Notes under the pieces: model-generated
What the model saw: the letters and a program-made list of their open reading frames with translations, nothing else
Told to the model about the DNA's origin: nothing
Database searches by the model: none
Shown here: positions 1-8,819 of the stretch, piece after piece
Position numbering within the stretch: the stretch's first letter is position 1
How the letters are laid out: every line of letters begins with the position of its first letter
Translations under genes and position numbers: made by a program
NCBI GenBank assembly: GCA_020632755.1
Contig: JACKEY010000010.1
Location: forward strand, 1 to 64,000
DNA: 64,000 bases
Source: Alphaproteobacteria bacterium
GTDB taxonomy: Bacteria; Myxococcota_A; UBA796; UBA2385
Direction of reading: 5' to 3'

Positions 1-55
1 GGATCCAAGGCCGCCGATGCCGGAGGCGGTGGACACGGGGTTCGGCGGCGAGTGA
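1..55 (+). CDS. 3' end of a gene cut by the window edge
   Basis: The first 52 bases read openly in frame 2 and end at a TGA at 53-55, giving a tail that finishes VDTGFGGE. Acidic, Gly- and Thr-containing ends like this occur in the lipoproteins elsewhere in this window, but 17 codons are too few to assign a family. A bipartite palindrome follows directly, and the next gene (ending at 154) converges on it, which fits a gene end here. It could also be non-coding. Confidence 0.35.
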   Translation, partial: DPRPPMPEAVDTGFGGE

Positions 56-57
56 GG

Positions 58-113
58 CCCCCCTCCGTCAGGCCTTCGGCCTGACACCTCCCCCCGCGAT
101 GCGGGGGGAGGGG
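58..113. repeat. Bipartite intergenic palindrome, copy 1
   Basis: Two adjacent hairpins: GTCAGGCC-TTC-GGCCTGAC at 67-85 (8-bp perfect stem, 3-nt loop) and a C-run/G-run hairpin with loop GAT at about 87-111. The same architecture (CCCTCCG, variable hairpin, cACCTCCCCCC, loop, GGGGGGAGG) recurs at 10786, 18813-19106 and 28874. This copy lies between two convergent gene ends, so it could act as a bidirectional terminator. Copy similarity is seen directly; the terminator role is inferred. Confidence 0.7.
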
Positions 114-153
114 CGGTGTAGCAGGGGTCAAGAGGGCAGGCGGGGGGAGGGGG

Positions 154-1224
154 TCAGGTGTCGCGACGCCGGCGCCACAAGCCGAGCAGGCCGGCCAGCC
201 AGATGCCGCCGACGGCGCCACCCACGCCGCTGCTGCAGGAGCAGTCGACGTCCATGTCCGGGATGGTGTCTTCCTTGAGGAGCAGGCCGCAGTCCGGGGG
301 GATGGCGTCGAGGTAGTCGGGGGCGTCGACCAGGGTGCCCTGGCCGCCGCGGAAGCCGACGACGGCGCAACCCATCACGCCGCTGCCGCAGTCGCCGCAG
401 GTGCCGCCCAGCGCGCCCCAGGCCCGGCAGAGGGCCTCTTCGTCGCCGGCCGAGGTGACCCAGGCGCTGGCCTTGCGCAGGTCGACCTCGGCCTGGCCTT
501 CCAGGCCGGCGAAGGAGGTGCCGGTCGGGTCGAAGCCGAGTCGCCAGCGCGGGGAGAAGCTCTCGATGAGGGGGGTCGAGGCGACGTCCAGGCGATCGGC
601 GTCCCAGGAGAGCACCGAGCCGGCCAGGTCGCCGCCGGCGTTCTGGGCCAGGCAGGCCCCGTCGCCCTGCTCGTAGATGACGCGCAGATCGGCCCAGGTC
701 GCCGCGGAGGCGTCCACGCGGAAGAACAGGCGGTCGTCGTCGGCCAGGCCGTCGAGCAGGTCGCCGAACAGCCAGATGGACGACAGGTCGATCTCGTAGG
801 CGTTGCCCAGGATCGAGGTGGGGTCGAAGTCGGTGGCGGTGCCGTACTCGCCGACGGTGAAGGTCTCGTCGTAGCCGACGATGCTGCCGTCGATGCCGGG
901 CACGGTGTAGTCGCCGGGCGCCAGCTCGCCGTCGGAACCGGCCCACCACGAGACCGACCACGCGTCGCCCGAGGTCGCGGCCACGGCCACGTCGGCGCCG
1001 GTCGCGTCCTGGACGATCGGGGTCGGGTCGCTGCCGTCTTCGACGTCGAGGGTGAACCCGTCCCACGGCGCAGGGCCGATGGGGATCACGGTGACGTCGG
1101 GCTGCGGGCCGCCGCCGTCCCCCGTGCCGTCGTCGCCGCCGGATCCGGTGTCGTCGCCGCCGCCGCCTCCCCCCTTGTCGGAGCAGGCGAACAGCAGGGG
1201 CAGCAGCAGGATCAGGGCGCGCAT
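154..1224 (-). CDS. Secreted lipoprotein with MYXO-CTERM-like tail
   Basis: A 356-residue protein of unknown function. The N-terminus is a short lipoprotein signal (hydrophobic run ending LLFAC at residue 14) followed by DKGGGG and a Gly/Asp/Thr linker to about residue 45. The body is probably beta-rich, with several Cys residues near the end (CGDCGSG, CSCSS). The last 30 residues form a Cys/Gly patch, one hydrophobic helix and RRRRDT, matching the MYXO-CTERM sorting layout. The ATG is preceded by GGAGG at 4-5 nt. It lies downstream of the DUF2330 gene on the same strand (25 nt apart) and may be co-transcribed. Having both a lipobox and a C-terminal sorting tail is unusual; one may not be functional. 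Confidence 0.8.
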   Translation of the reverse strand: MRALILLLPLLFACSDKGGGGGGDDTGSGGDDGTGDGGGPQPDVTVIPIGPAPWDGFTLDVEDGSDPTPIVQDATGADVAVAATSGDAWSVSWWAGSDGELAPGDYTVPGIDGSIVGYDETFTVGEYGTATDFDPTSILGNAYEIDLSSIWLFGDLLDGLADDDRLFFRVDASAATWADLRVIYEQGDGACLAQNAGGDLAGSVLSWDADRLDVASTPLIESFSPRWRLGFDPTGTSFAGLEGQAEVDLRKASAWVTSAGDEEALCRAWGALGGTCGDCGSGVMGCAVVGFRGGQGTLVDAPDYLDAIPPDCGLLLKEDTIPDMDVDCSCSSGVGGAVGGIWLAGLLGLWRRRRDT

Positions 1225-1249
1225 CGGTCCTCCGGGGAGGGGCAGTGTG

Positions 1250-2575
1250 TCAGCGCCGCCGACGCAGCGCCAGCCCCAGCGCGCCGAGCACGCCGAACAG
1301 GCTCAGGCCGGCCGAGCCGACCGCGGAGCAGCCCTTGTCGTCGTCGTCGTCGCCGCTGCCGCCGTCAGAGCCGCCGTCACTGCCGCCGTCGCTGCCGCCG
1401 TCGCCGCCGCCCGCGCCGTCGCAGCTGCCGGGGTCTTCGACCATGCCGAGGCCGCAGACGGGGAAGCGGTCCTCCATCTGGACGTTGTAGTCGATGTAGC
1501 GGACCTGGTCGGTCTCCTCGAGGCCGGACTCGTAGAAGACGAGGTCCTGGTCGACGTCGGTGGCGGCGTAGCGCATGTGGATGCGGGTGAACCACGCTTC
1601 ATAGGCCGAGCCGTCGAAGCCGAGCCCCTGGAGCTGCTCGTCGGTCGGCGGGTCGGTGGTGCAGGGGTCGCACCAAGCCGGGCTCCACGAGTACTCGAGC
1701 AGCCAGCCGGGGCGGCCGTCGGCGGTGATCGCGGCCTGGAACTCCTTGGCGTAGAACTTCCCGAAGTCCTCCTCGCCGGCGCCAGCCCCCTCCCCCGGCC
1801 ACATGCACTCGTCGTCGATCTCGACCTGGGGGTAGTTGCTGATGTGCACCTGGCCCTTGCTTTCGTCGTTGATGACGTAGGCGACGAGGTCCTGGGCGCT
1901 CGACGCGTTGATGGTGCCGAGCCGGATGGGCAGGCTGAACACGTCGCTGTCGTAGCCGAAGCGCAGCGGCGACAGCCAGGTGGCCCCGTCGGGCAGGTCG
2001 GCGAGGTCGACCTTGGCGGCGAAGAAGTAGCTGCCGGCCTCGATGTACTCGCCGAGCAGCTCTTCGGCCCCGTCGGGGATGGCGTAGCCCTGGGCGTTGA
2101 GCCAGTCGACGAGCCCGCCGCTCTCCTCGGCCGAGAGGATGACGATGTCGTACTCGCCGGCGCTGAACTCGGCCTCGACCGAGACCCCGCCCGCGGTGTC
2201 GTCGCCGGAGTCAGAGTCGTAGGAACCGCCGCCGTCCATGCCGCCGCTGAACGAGCCGGTGTCCGACCGGAAGTCGCTGCACTCGTAGGCGACGCGGCGG
2301 GGCGAGCTGTACAGGTCCAGCGTGCGGAAGACCTCGGGATCCACGACGGCGACGTCGTCTTCGCCCAGGATCTCGGGCACGGGCACCACCAGGGCGAACT
2401 GGCTGAGGTCGCCTTCGTAGTCGTTGGCCAGGGTGAGCGTGGTGCGCGTGCCCTGCCGCACGACGGCGACCTGGCTGGCGTTGTTGAACAGCTGGCTGCC
2501 CGCGGAGCCCATGTAGGTGCCGCAGAAGGCGTGGGCGTCGGGGGACAGCAGCGAGAGCGTCAGGGCGAGGATCAT
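1250..2575 (-). CDS. DUF2330 domain protein with MYXO-CTERM tail
   Basis: A 441-residue secreted protein. It begins MILALTLSLLSPDAHA, a type I signal, followed by AFCGTYMG and a region (NNASQVAVVRQG, LTLANDYEGD, FALVVPVP) typical of the DUF2330 family, which has no known biochemical role. The C-terminus has a Gly/Ser/Asp linker, an acidic DDDDDKGC segment, one hydrophobic helix and RRRR, a MYXO-CTERM tail expected to be processed by a rhombosortase-type system and sorted to the outside. The reading frame stays open far upstream, but ATG 2575 is chosen because AGGAG sits 5 nt before it and a signal peptide starts there. Confidence 0.85.
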   Translation of the reverse strand: MILALTLSLLSPDAHAFCGTYMGSAGSQLFNNASQVAVVRQGTRTTLTLANDYEGDLSQFALVVPVPEILGEDDVAVVDPEVFRTLDLYSSPRRVAYECSDFRSDTGSFSGGMDGGGSYDSDSGDDTAGGVSVEAEFSAGEYDIVILSAEESGGLVDWLNAQGYAIPDGAEELLGEYIEAGSYFFAAKVDLADLPDGATWLSPLRFGYDSDVFSLPIRLGTINASSAQDLVAYVINDESKGQVHISNYPQVEIDDECMWPGEGAGAGEEDFGKFYAKEFQAAITADGRPGWLLEYSWSPAWCDPCTTDPPTDEQLQGLGFDGSAYEAWFTRIHMRYAATDVDQDLVFYESGLEETDQVRYIDYNVQMEDRFPVCGLGMVEDPGSCDGAGGGDGGSDGGSDGGSDGGSGDDDDDKGCSAVGSAGLSLFGVLGALGLALRRRR

Positions 2576-2715
2576 CACATCTCCTGGGACACCGCCAGGA
2601 TCGCCCGGCCGCCGTCGACCCACAAGCCGGGGCTGCACGATCCCTCCGCCGCGGCTGCAAGGCGGCGTGCAGAACCGATCCGCCCGTCCCACGGGCCCCC
2701 GTCGAGGACCGCGTG

Positions 2716-5700
2716 TCAGCGCAGATCGACGCCGACCGCCCGGTCGAGATCGATGCCCCAGGCGGCCTCGACCTGCTGGACGAGCTGTCGCGGGTCCGCG
2801 GTCAGCGACGCCAGCGACCAGGTGCGCACGCTGTCGTCCCAGCTGCCCGAGTACAACAGCTGCCCGTCGGGCGAGAAGTCCAGGGTGACGGCCCGCTCGG
2901 TGTGCCCGCGGAGCAGGGCGAGCTCCTTGTCGCCGTCGACGGACCACAAGCGGACGTCGCCGGACAGCAGGCCCGCGGCGGCCAGCCGGCCGTCGTCGGA
3001 CAGGGCGACCTCCATCACCCGGGCGCCGGGCAGGTCCCAGCGCCGCTCGACGCCGGTCTCGCGGTCCAGCACCCGCACGGCCGAGCGCTGGCCGATGACG
3101 ACGCGGGCCCCGTCGCGGGCGACGTCGACGGCGACGGCTTCGGGGTCGTCGGCGATGCGCTCGATGTGCAGCGGGTCGGCGTGCAGCAGCCAGACGCCGC
3201 CGCGCTCCTCGACCAGCGCCGCCACCCGACCGTCGCGCTGCGCGCCCAGGTCGTACCAGTTGGTCTTGGGCAGCACGAGGTCGCGCCGCTCCTCCCAGGA
3301 GTCCACGTCGACCACATGGGGCCCCTGGCCGTAGCCGATGCCGACGACGTAGCCGCCGGCGAGCCCCTCGACCCGCCGCCAGTAGGCCGTCATCTCGAGG
3401 GGGCGCCGGGCATAGGGCGCCGTCGTGTCCAGGGCGAAGCCCGGGTGGGAGAAGGAGGGGGTGCCGAACAGGAGCGGACGGTCGGGCACGAAGGCGATGC
3501 CCTTGATGACATCGTCGACGTCGAGGTCGGCTTCGAGGAGACGCAGGCCGGAGCGCTGGTCCCAGAGGTTGATGCGCCCGGGGGCCGACGAAGCGGCCAC
3601 GGTGCCGGTGTCGCTGACGCGGACCGAGGTGACGCCGCTCGCGGTCGGCAGGACGTGGGGGCGGCCGTCGCCGACCAGCTCGAAGCGGCGCAGCTCGTCG
3701 CCGGCGACCACCAGCTGGCCCGGCGCGGTGAACCGGACGGAGCGGTCGCCGCCGGCGGGCAGGCGGGGGAGGAGCCCGCCGGAGCGCAGGTCCCAGATGC
3801 GCGTGACGCCGCGCTCGGAGACGATGGCCACGCGCTGATCGTCGGCGTCGAGGGCGAGGTCGCGGATGGGGCCGAGGCGCGGATCGATGGGCCCCCGCGA
3901 GGCCCCTGTGGCCGGGTCGAACAGGAAGACCTGGCCGTCGAGGGCGCCCATCGCGATCCAGCGGCCGGAGGGCGACCAGTGCATGGCGATGGTGGCGTCG
4001 ACCTGGGGGAAGGTGGCGCGCAGGTCGTGGCGGGAGATCAGGCGGTCGGCGGCATCGCGCAGCTCGAGGGAGCCGGAGCCGCGCAGGACGGCGACGCGGT
4101 CGGCGCCGTGGAGGGCGGCGGCGAGCAGCTTCTCGGGGGTGTCGACCAGGGTGCGGGGCGGCGGAGCGTCGGTGACCCAGGCCCAGCCGCCGTGGCTGTG
4201 CACGACGACGACGCCGGGATCGGTGCTGGTGGCGATGCGGGCCGCGCCCTTGGGGGCCGGCCGGTCGTCGATGAGCCCGCCGTCGGGGTCGTAGCGGACG
4301 ATGGAGTCGCCGGCGATGAGGACCAGCGAGCCGTCGGCGAGGATGGCGCCTTCGGAGGCGCGCAGGGGGCGGGTCCAGGCGACGGTGCCGGTGGCCAGGT
4401 CCCACAGCTCGATGGTGTCGGAGCGCACGCACAACAGCCGCGTCGCGGCGGCGTCGATGGTGCGGGCGTGGCAGGCGGGCAGGCCCAGGTGGGAGAGCAG
4501 CCGCGGCCGGCCGTCGACGGCGAAGGCGGCCAGCACGCCGCGGGCTTCGGGCGACTCCTGCAGGGCGAGGGCGTGGGCGGCCAGGACCTCGGCCTCGCCG
4601 CGGGCCTCGACCAGGGCGGCGGCGCGGGCCTGACCGAGCAGGGCCCGGGCCAGGTGGCGCTCGCCGGCGACGCGGGCCTGATCGGCGGCAGCCTCGGCCG
4701 AGCGGGCCCGGTCGCGCTCGGTCGTCGTGCGCTGCCAGGCCATGAGCCCACCGAGCAGCAGGAAGGCCAGGGCGCCGGCCGCGACCAGGAGCGGCGCGCG
4801 CCAGGCGCGGCCCAGGCGGCGGGCGAGGTCGACCGGGCGGTAGTCGAAGGCGTCGACCCGGCGGCCGTCCAGGAAGGCCTGCACGTCCTGGGCGAGGGCG
4901 CGGGCGTCGGGGTAGCGGTCGGCGGGCTCGCGCTGCAGGGCGCGATCGACGATGGCGGCGAGCTCGCGGGGGGCGTCGGCGGGCAGGGGCGGCAGCTGGG
5001 CGGAGAGCACCTGGGCGAGCACCTTGCGGCTGCTCTGCCCGGAGAAGGGCGGCCGGCCGGCGAGCAGCTCGTAGAGCACGACGCCCAGGCTCCAGACGTC
5101 GGTGCGGCAGTCGACGGCGTCGCCGGCGGCCTGCTCGGGGCTCATGTAGGCGGGGGTGCCGACCACAGCACCGGTCACCGTGCGGGGGCCGTGGCGGGAC
5201 AGGTCGGCCGCCTGGCGCAAGGCGCGGCCCTGCTCGTCGTCGAGGGTGCGGGCCAGGCCCCAGTCCATGACCTGGGTCTCGCCGAACTCGCCGACCATGA
5301 TGTTCGCGGGCTTCAGGTCGCGGTGGATGACGCCCTGGCTGTGGGCGTAGGCGACGGCCTCGCAGGCGTCGAGGTAGTGCCGCAGCAGCTGCAGGCGCTG
5401 GTCGAGGGTGACGCGCTCGAGCAGGGCGTCGTGCAGCGACCGGCCCCGGATGAGGCGCATCGTGTAGAAGAGCCGGCCGTCGCGGCTGCGACCGGCGTCG
5501 AAGACCGTGACGATGCCGGGGTGGTCGAGCTGGGCGGTGATCCAGACTTCCTGGGTCAGCCGCCGCGTGGTCTCGGTGTCGTCGGCGGCGACTTCCTTGC
5601 GGGCGACCTGGCGACGCAGGCGCAGGTCGGTAGACGCGAGCACGCGGCCCATGCCCCCGCGGCCGAGCTCGGCGGCGTCTTCGTAGCGGGCGTCGGCGGG

Positions 5701-5874
5701 CAGATCGAAGGGGTGCAGGCCGCCGGTGGACAGGATGTCCTCGGTGGGGGCGTCGGGGGCGAAGGCGCCCAGGTCGGCGCCGCTCGGCGGGGCGTCCCAC
5801 GCCGCACCGCTGGACGCCCAGTCGTCGGACGTGACGGCGTCTTCGTCGGTCGAGGGGCGGTCCGGCGGTGCCAA
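2716..5874 (-). CDS. Membrane Ser/Thr protein kinase with WD40 sensor domain
   Basis: A 1052-residue Hanks-type kinase. The kinase domain spans about residues 64-340: glycine loop GRGGMG (71-76), ATP lysine in ARKE (K93), HRDLKPAN (184-191), DWG in place of DFG (204-206) and SPEQ in the activation segment. A single membrane helix lies at about 359-380, then a coiled segment rich in Arg/Ala, then repeated WD40 blades to the end (for example IWDLRS, LWDQRS, LYSGSWDDSVRTW). The kinase is therefore cytoplasmic and the propeller probably periplasmic. The start is a TTG. The upstream gene, 72 nt away on the same strand, is an FHA-like/winged-helix protein and a likely phosphorylation partner. The 3' half overlaps long antisense frames that are shadows. 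A paralogous cassette lies at 56959-60840. Confidence 0.92.
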   Translation of the reverse strand: MAPPDRPSTDEDAVTSDDWASSGAAWDAPPSGADLGAFAPDAPTEDILSTGGLHPFDLPADARYEDAAELGRGGMGRVLASTDLRLRRQVARKEVAADDTETTRRLTQEVWITAQLDHPGIVTVFDAGRSRDGRLFYTMRLIRGRSLHDALLERVTLDQRLQLLRHYLDACEAVAYAHSQGVIHRDLKPANIMVGEFGETQVMDWGLARTLDDEQGRALRQAADLSRHGPRTVTGAVVGTPAYMSPEQAAGDAVDCRTDVWSLGVVLYELLAGRPPFSGQSSRKVLAQVLSAQLPPLPADAPRELAAIVDRALQREPADRYPDARALAQDVQAFLDGRRVDAFDYRPVDLARRLGRAWRAPLLVAAGALAFLLLGGLMAWQRTTTERDRARSAEAAADQARVAGERHLARALLGQARAAALVEARGEAEVLAAHALALQESPEARGVLAAFAVDGRPRLLSHLGLPACHARTIDAAATRLLCVRSDTIELWDLATGTVAWTRPLRASEGAILADGSLVLIAGDSIVRYDPDGGLIDDRPAPKGAARIATSTDPGVVVVHSHGGWAWVTDAPPPRTLVDTPEKLLAAALHGADRVAVLRGSGSLELRDAADRLISRHDLRATFPQVDATIAMHWSPSGRWIAMGALDGQVFLFDPATGASRGPIDPRLGPIRDLALDADDQRVAIVSERGVTRIWDLRSGGLLPRLPAGGDRSVRFTAPGQLVVAGDELRRFELVGDGRPHVLPTASGVTSVRVSDTGTVAASSAPGRINLWDQRSGLRLLEADLDVDDVIKGIAFVPDRPLLFGTPSFSHPGFALDTTAPYARRPLEMTAYWRRVEGLAGGYVVGIGYGQGPHVVDVDSWEERRDLVLPKTNWYDLGAQRDGRVAALVEERGGVWLLHADPLHIERIADDPEAVAVDVARDGARVVIGQRSAVRVLDRETGVERRWDLPGARVMEVALSDDGRLAAAGLLSGDVRLWSVDGDKELALLRGHTERAVTLDFSPDGQLLYSGSWDDSVRTWSLASLTADPRQLVQQVEAAWGIDLDRAVGVDLR

Positions 5875-5946
5875 GGGAGGGTGCTCCGGGGAGCCCGCAA
5901 GCTACCGCGAGGCGTCGGGACCCGCTTCAGGTGCGGACTTCGCGCT

Positions 5947-6846
5947 TCAGGTGCGGTCTTCGACCGTGTCCTGCGCGAGGAGCAGCAGCTCCACGCTGCC
6001 GGAGCGGTCCGCGCTCACCAGGTCGTCGCGGATGCCGACCTCGCGCAGCCGCGTGCGCAGCCGGGCCAGGGCGACGTCCCACTTGCGGCGCAGCTGGCGG
6101 CGGTCGCCTTCGTCGCCCCAGACCTCGCGGGCGACGGTCTCCCAGGGGGCGGGTCCGTCCAGCGCAACGAGCTCGCTGAGGATGCGCGCGCCGATGCCGC
6201 CGATGAGCACGGGGGGCTCGCCCTCGCGGTGGAGCTGGACGGTGTCGAACTGGGCGACCAGCCGCAGGGGGCTGGCGATGGCGCCGCGGACCCGGGTGGC
6301 CTGGGCCTCGGCCCGGGCCAGGGCGACGGCGACGGCCGACAGGGTCAGGCCATCGACGACCACGGCGTCGCCGGGGGCCACGGGGATCGGGGCCGCGCCG
6401 CCGACGGCGCAGCGCCAGCCGGCGCCGGTGTGCCAGAAGGTGGCGGCCGCATCGGGCTGGTAGCCGCCGACGATGCGCGGGCTGGGGCGGCCGTAGACGC
6501 TGCAGGTGCCCGACAGGACCTGGCGGGTCAGGCCGGGGCCCTCGAGGGCCAGGACCTGGTCGGGCAGCACGACGGCCTCGACGACCAGCTCGAGCCCGCG
6601 GGCCAGGGCGACGATCTGGCCCTGCTGCAGCACGGCTTCGCGCACGGGGGTGCCGTCGACGGCGAACAGGCCGCGCAGAGCCAGCAGCTTGAGCTCGCCG
6701 CCGCGCAGGCTGACCAGGGCGTGCGCCTCGCTCACGCGGGCGTCGTCGACCTGCAGGGCCGCGGTCCACAGCCGCCCGATGAAGTCCCCGGGGTGCAGCT
6801 CGGCGGTGCTGCCGTCGGGCAGGCGCAGGACGACGGTGGCGTTCAC
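5947..6846 (-). CDS. FHA-like domain protein with C-terminal winged helix
   Basis: A 299-residue putative phospho-responsive regulator. Residues 1-90 look like an FHA fold: a GDFIGR turn (20-25), RVSEAHALVSL (38-48) and strand pattern through to GQIVALA. A middle beta region follows. The last 85 residues (SELVALDG, REVWGDE, LRRKWDVALARLRTRLRE, then a beta hairpin) resemble the OmpR/SARP-type winged helix. The start GTG 6846 overlaps the upstream phosphodiesterase stop by 4 bp (GTGA), implying translational coupling. The downstream neighbour is the WD40 kinase, so a kinase-to-transcription-factor pair is likely. The paralogue at 59941-60840 is also 299 residues. Confidence 0.8.
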   Translation of the reverse strand: MNATVVLRLPDGSTAELHPGDFIGRLWTAALQVDDARVSEAHALVSLRGGELKLLALRGLFAVDGTPVREAVLQQGQIVALARGLELVVEAVVLPDQVLALEGPGLTRQVLSGTCSVYGRPSPRIVGGYQPDAAATFWHTGAGWRCAVGGAAPIPVAPGDAVVVDGLTLSAVAVALARAEAQATRVRGAIASPLRLVAQFDTVQLHREGEPPVLIGGIGARILSELVALDGPAPWETVAREVWGDEGDRRQLRRKWDVALARLRTRLREVGIRDDLVSADRSGSVELLLLAQDTVEDRT

Positions 6847-7727
6847 GGCGACTCCTGCCCCACCACCTGCAGGGCGATGTCGGGGCGATCGGTGATGAGA
6901 CCGTCCACACCGTACTCGACGAGGCGCCGCATCTCGTCCGGATCGTTGACGGTCCACGCCAGGATCCGGTAGCCGCGCCGCTTCATGCGCCGGACGTAGC
7001 CGCGGCTGAGTCGGTCGGCTTCGACGGCGAGCACGTCGGGCACCGCCTTGCCGTTGAGCCACAGGTGCCGCAGGGACAGCTTCTCGAGGGGGTTGAGGTC
7101 CGCCCCGCGGAAGGTGCCGGTGAGCTGGCCGCGCGCGATGGCGGGGTTGCGCGCGCGCACGGCCGCCAGCAGGTGGGGGTTGAAGCTGGTGACCAGCACG
7201 CGGTCGACGACGCCGGCGGCTTCGAGCTCGTCGACGACGGCCCCGGCCAGGGTGGGCACGGTGGCCGGGTCGCGGGGGTTCTTGAGCTCGACGTCGATGA
7301 CCACGGCGGGGCCGAAGCGACGCAGCACGTCGCGCAGCAGCGGCAGGGGCTCGCCGGCGAAGGCCGCCGAGAAGTGGCTGCCGGCGTCCAGGCCGCGCAG
7401 GGTGGCGACCGGGGTCTCGTCCACGAAGCCGACGCCGTCGGTGGTGCGATCCAGGGTCTCGTCGTGCACGACCACGGGCACGCCGTCGGAAGACAGGTGC
7501 ACGTCGAGCTCGAAGGGCAGGCCCCAGCTGTCGGCGGCCAGCGCGAAACCCGCCATGGTGTTCTCGGGCGCCAGGGCGCGGGCGCCGCGGTGGCCGATCA
7601 CGGTGACGCCGGCCGGCAGCAGGTGATCGACGGGCCGCGGGGCGTGCGGCACGCAGGCGACCGAGGTCAAGGCCACCGGCAGGCCGACCAGGCGGGACAG
7701 GCGACGGAGCGGGGAGGGACGCGGCAC
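6843..7727 (-). CDS. Glycerophosphodiester phosphodiesterase, lipoprotein
   Basis: A 294-residue GDPD-family TIM-barrel enzyme that hydrolyses glycerophosphodiesters to an alcohol and glycerol-3-phosphate. The family core is complete: GHRGARALAPENT, ELDVHLSSDG, VVHDETLDRTTDG, a VDVELKN strand and the closing WTVNDPDEMRRL and GVDGLITDRPD. The N-terminal region ends LTSVAC, a plausible lipobox, so the enzyme is probably anchored on the periplasmic side. The GTG start is preceded by AAGGAG at 6 nt. It is the first gene of a run with the FHA-like regulator (4-bp overlap) and the WD40 kinase. A second family member lies at 12077-13006. Confidence 0.9.
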   Translation of the reverse strand: MPRPSPLRRLSRLVGLPVALTSVACVPHAPRPVDHLLPAGVTVIGHRGARALAPENTMAGFALAADSWGLPFELDVHLSSDGVPVVVHDETLDRTTDGVGFVDETPVATLRGLDAGSHFSAAFAGEPLPLLRDVLRRFGPAVVIDVELKNPRDPATVPTLAGAVVDELEAAGVVDRVLVTSFNPHLLAAVRARNPAIARGQLTGTFRGADLNPLEKLSLRHLWLNGKAVPDVLAVEADRLSRGYVRRMKRRGYRILAWTVNDPDEMRRLVEYGVDGLITDRPDIALQVVGQESP

Positions 7728-7802
7728 CGGCTCTCCTTTCAGGGCGGGGAGATAAGCCAGCGACAGACGCCCCTCCACCGCCCTCCTGCCGAACGTCCCA
7801 CG

Positions 7803-8819
7803 ATGATCAAGTACATCGGCAGCAAGCGCGTCCTGCTGCCCCACATCCTCGACGCCGTGGGCGGCCTGTCGCCGTCGACGACGGTGCTGGACCTGTTCTC
7901 GGGGACCAGCCGGGTGGGGCACGCGCTCAAGGCCGCCGGGCACCGGGTGATCGCCAACGATCACAACGTCTACGCCTGGATCCTGGCCCGCTGCTACGTC
8001 CAGGCCGACGCCCAGGCCGTGCGCGCCGATGCACTGGCGGCCCTGGACCACCTGCGGGGCCTGCCGCCGGCGCCCGGCTGGTTCACGGAGACCTACGCGG
8101 TGCGCAGCCGCTTCCTGCACCCCGACAACGCCGCCCGGGTCGAGGCCATGCGCGAGGCCCTGGCCGGCATGGCCCTGTCCGACGACGTCTTCGCCGTCGT
8201 GCTCACGGCCCTGATGGAAGCCGCCGACCGGGTCGACAGCACCGTCGGCGTGCAGATGGCCTACCTCAAGCAGTGGGCCCCGCGGGCGCTCAAGCCCCTG
8301 GAGCTGCGGCTGCCCGACCTGCTGCCTGCCGGAGCTGCAGGGCGCTGCGCGGCACACTGCGAAGACGCCCTGGACCTGGCCGAGCGCGTGCACGCCGACG
8401 TCGCCTACCTCGACCCGCCCTACAACCAGCACAAGTACCTGGGGAACTACCACCTGTGGGAGACCCTGTGCCGCTGGGATCACCCCGACGTGTACGGCAA
8501 GGCCTGCAAGCGCGTCGACGTCCGCACCCGGCAGAGCCCCTTCAACCGCAAGCACCACGCCCTGCCCGCGCTGACCGACCTGATCGGCCGCCTGCGCGCC
8601 CGCCACCTGGTCGTGAGCTTCAGCGACGAGGGCTTCGTCAGCCGCGGCGAGATGGAAGCCCTGCTGCGCACCCGCGGCGAGGTCCACACCCTGGCCATCC
8701 CGCACCGGCGCTACGTCGGCAGCAAGATCGGCATCCACGATCTGTCGGGCCGGCGGGTGGGCACCCCCGGCAAGGACGAGAACCGCGAGTACATCTACGT
8801 GGTGCGCGGCCATGGCTGA
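7803..8819 (+). CDS. D12-class DNA adenine N6-methyltransferase
   Basis: A 338-residue DNA methylase that transfers a methyl group from S-adenosylmethionine to adenine N6. Visible motifs are YIGSKRVLLPHI at the start (motif X), VLDLFSGTSRVG (motif I, SAM binding), and YLDPPYNQHKY (motif IV, the DPPY catalytic motif); VVSFSDEGF follows as expected. The size fits the Dam/D12 group. No restriction endonuclease gene adjoins it, so it appears to be an orphan methylase. Its last 8 bp overlap the start of the LysR gene. The 75-bp gap to the divergent phosphodiesterase may hold both promoters. The recognition site cannot be deduced from sequence. Confidence 0.9.
   Translation: MIKYIGSKRVLLPHILDAVGGLSPSTTVLDLFSGTSRVGHALKAAGHRVIANDHNVYAWILARCYVQADAQAVRADALAALDHLRGLPPAPGWFTETYAVRSRFLHPDNAARVEAMREALAGMALSDDVFAVVLTALMEAADRVDSTVGVQMAYLKQWAPRALKPLELRLPDLLPAGAAGRCAAHCEDALDLAERVHADVAYLDPPYNQHKYLGNYHLWETLCRWDHPDVYGKACKRVDVRTRQSPFNRKHHALPALTDLIGRLRARHLVVSFSDEGFVSRGEMEALLRTRGEVHTLAIPHRRYVGSKIGIHDLSGRRVGTPGKDENREYIYVVRGHG

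Noticed and set aside
2713..6972. A 1419-codon plus-strand frame opposite the first kinase
   Set aside because: It is the mirror of the WD40 kinase and FHA-like genes, lacks any domain, and is biased to Gly/Val/Gln/Ala.
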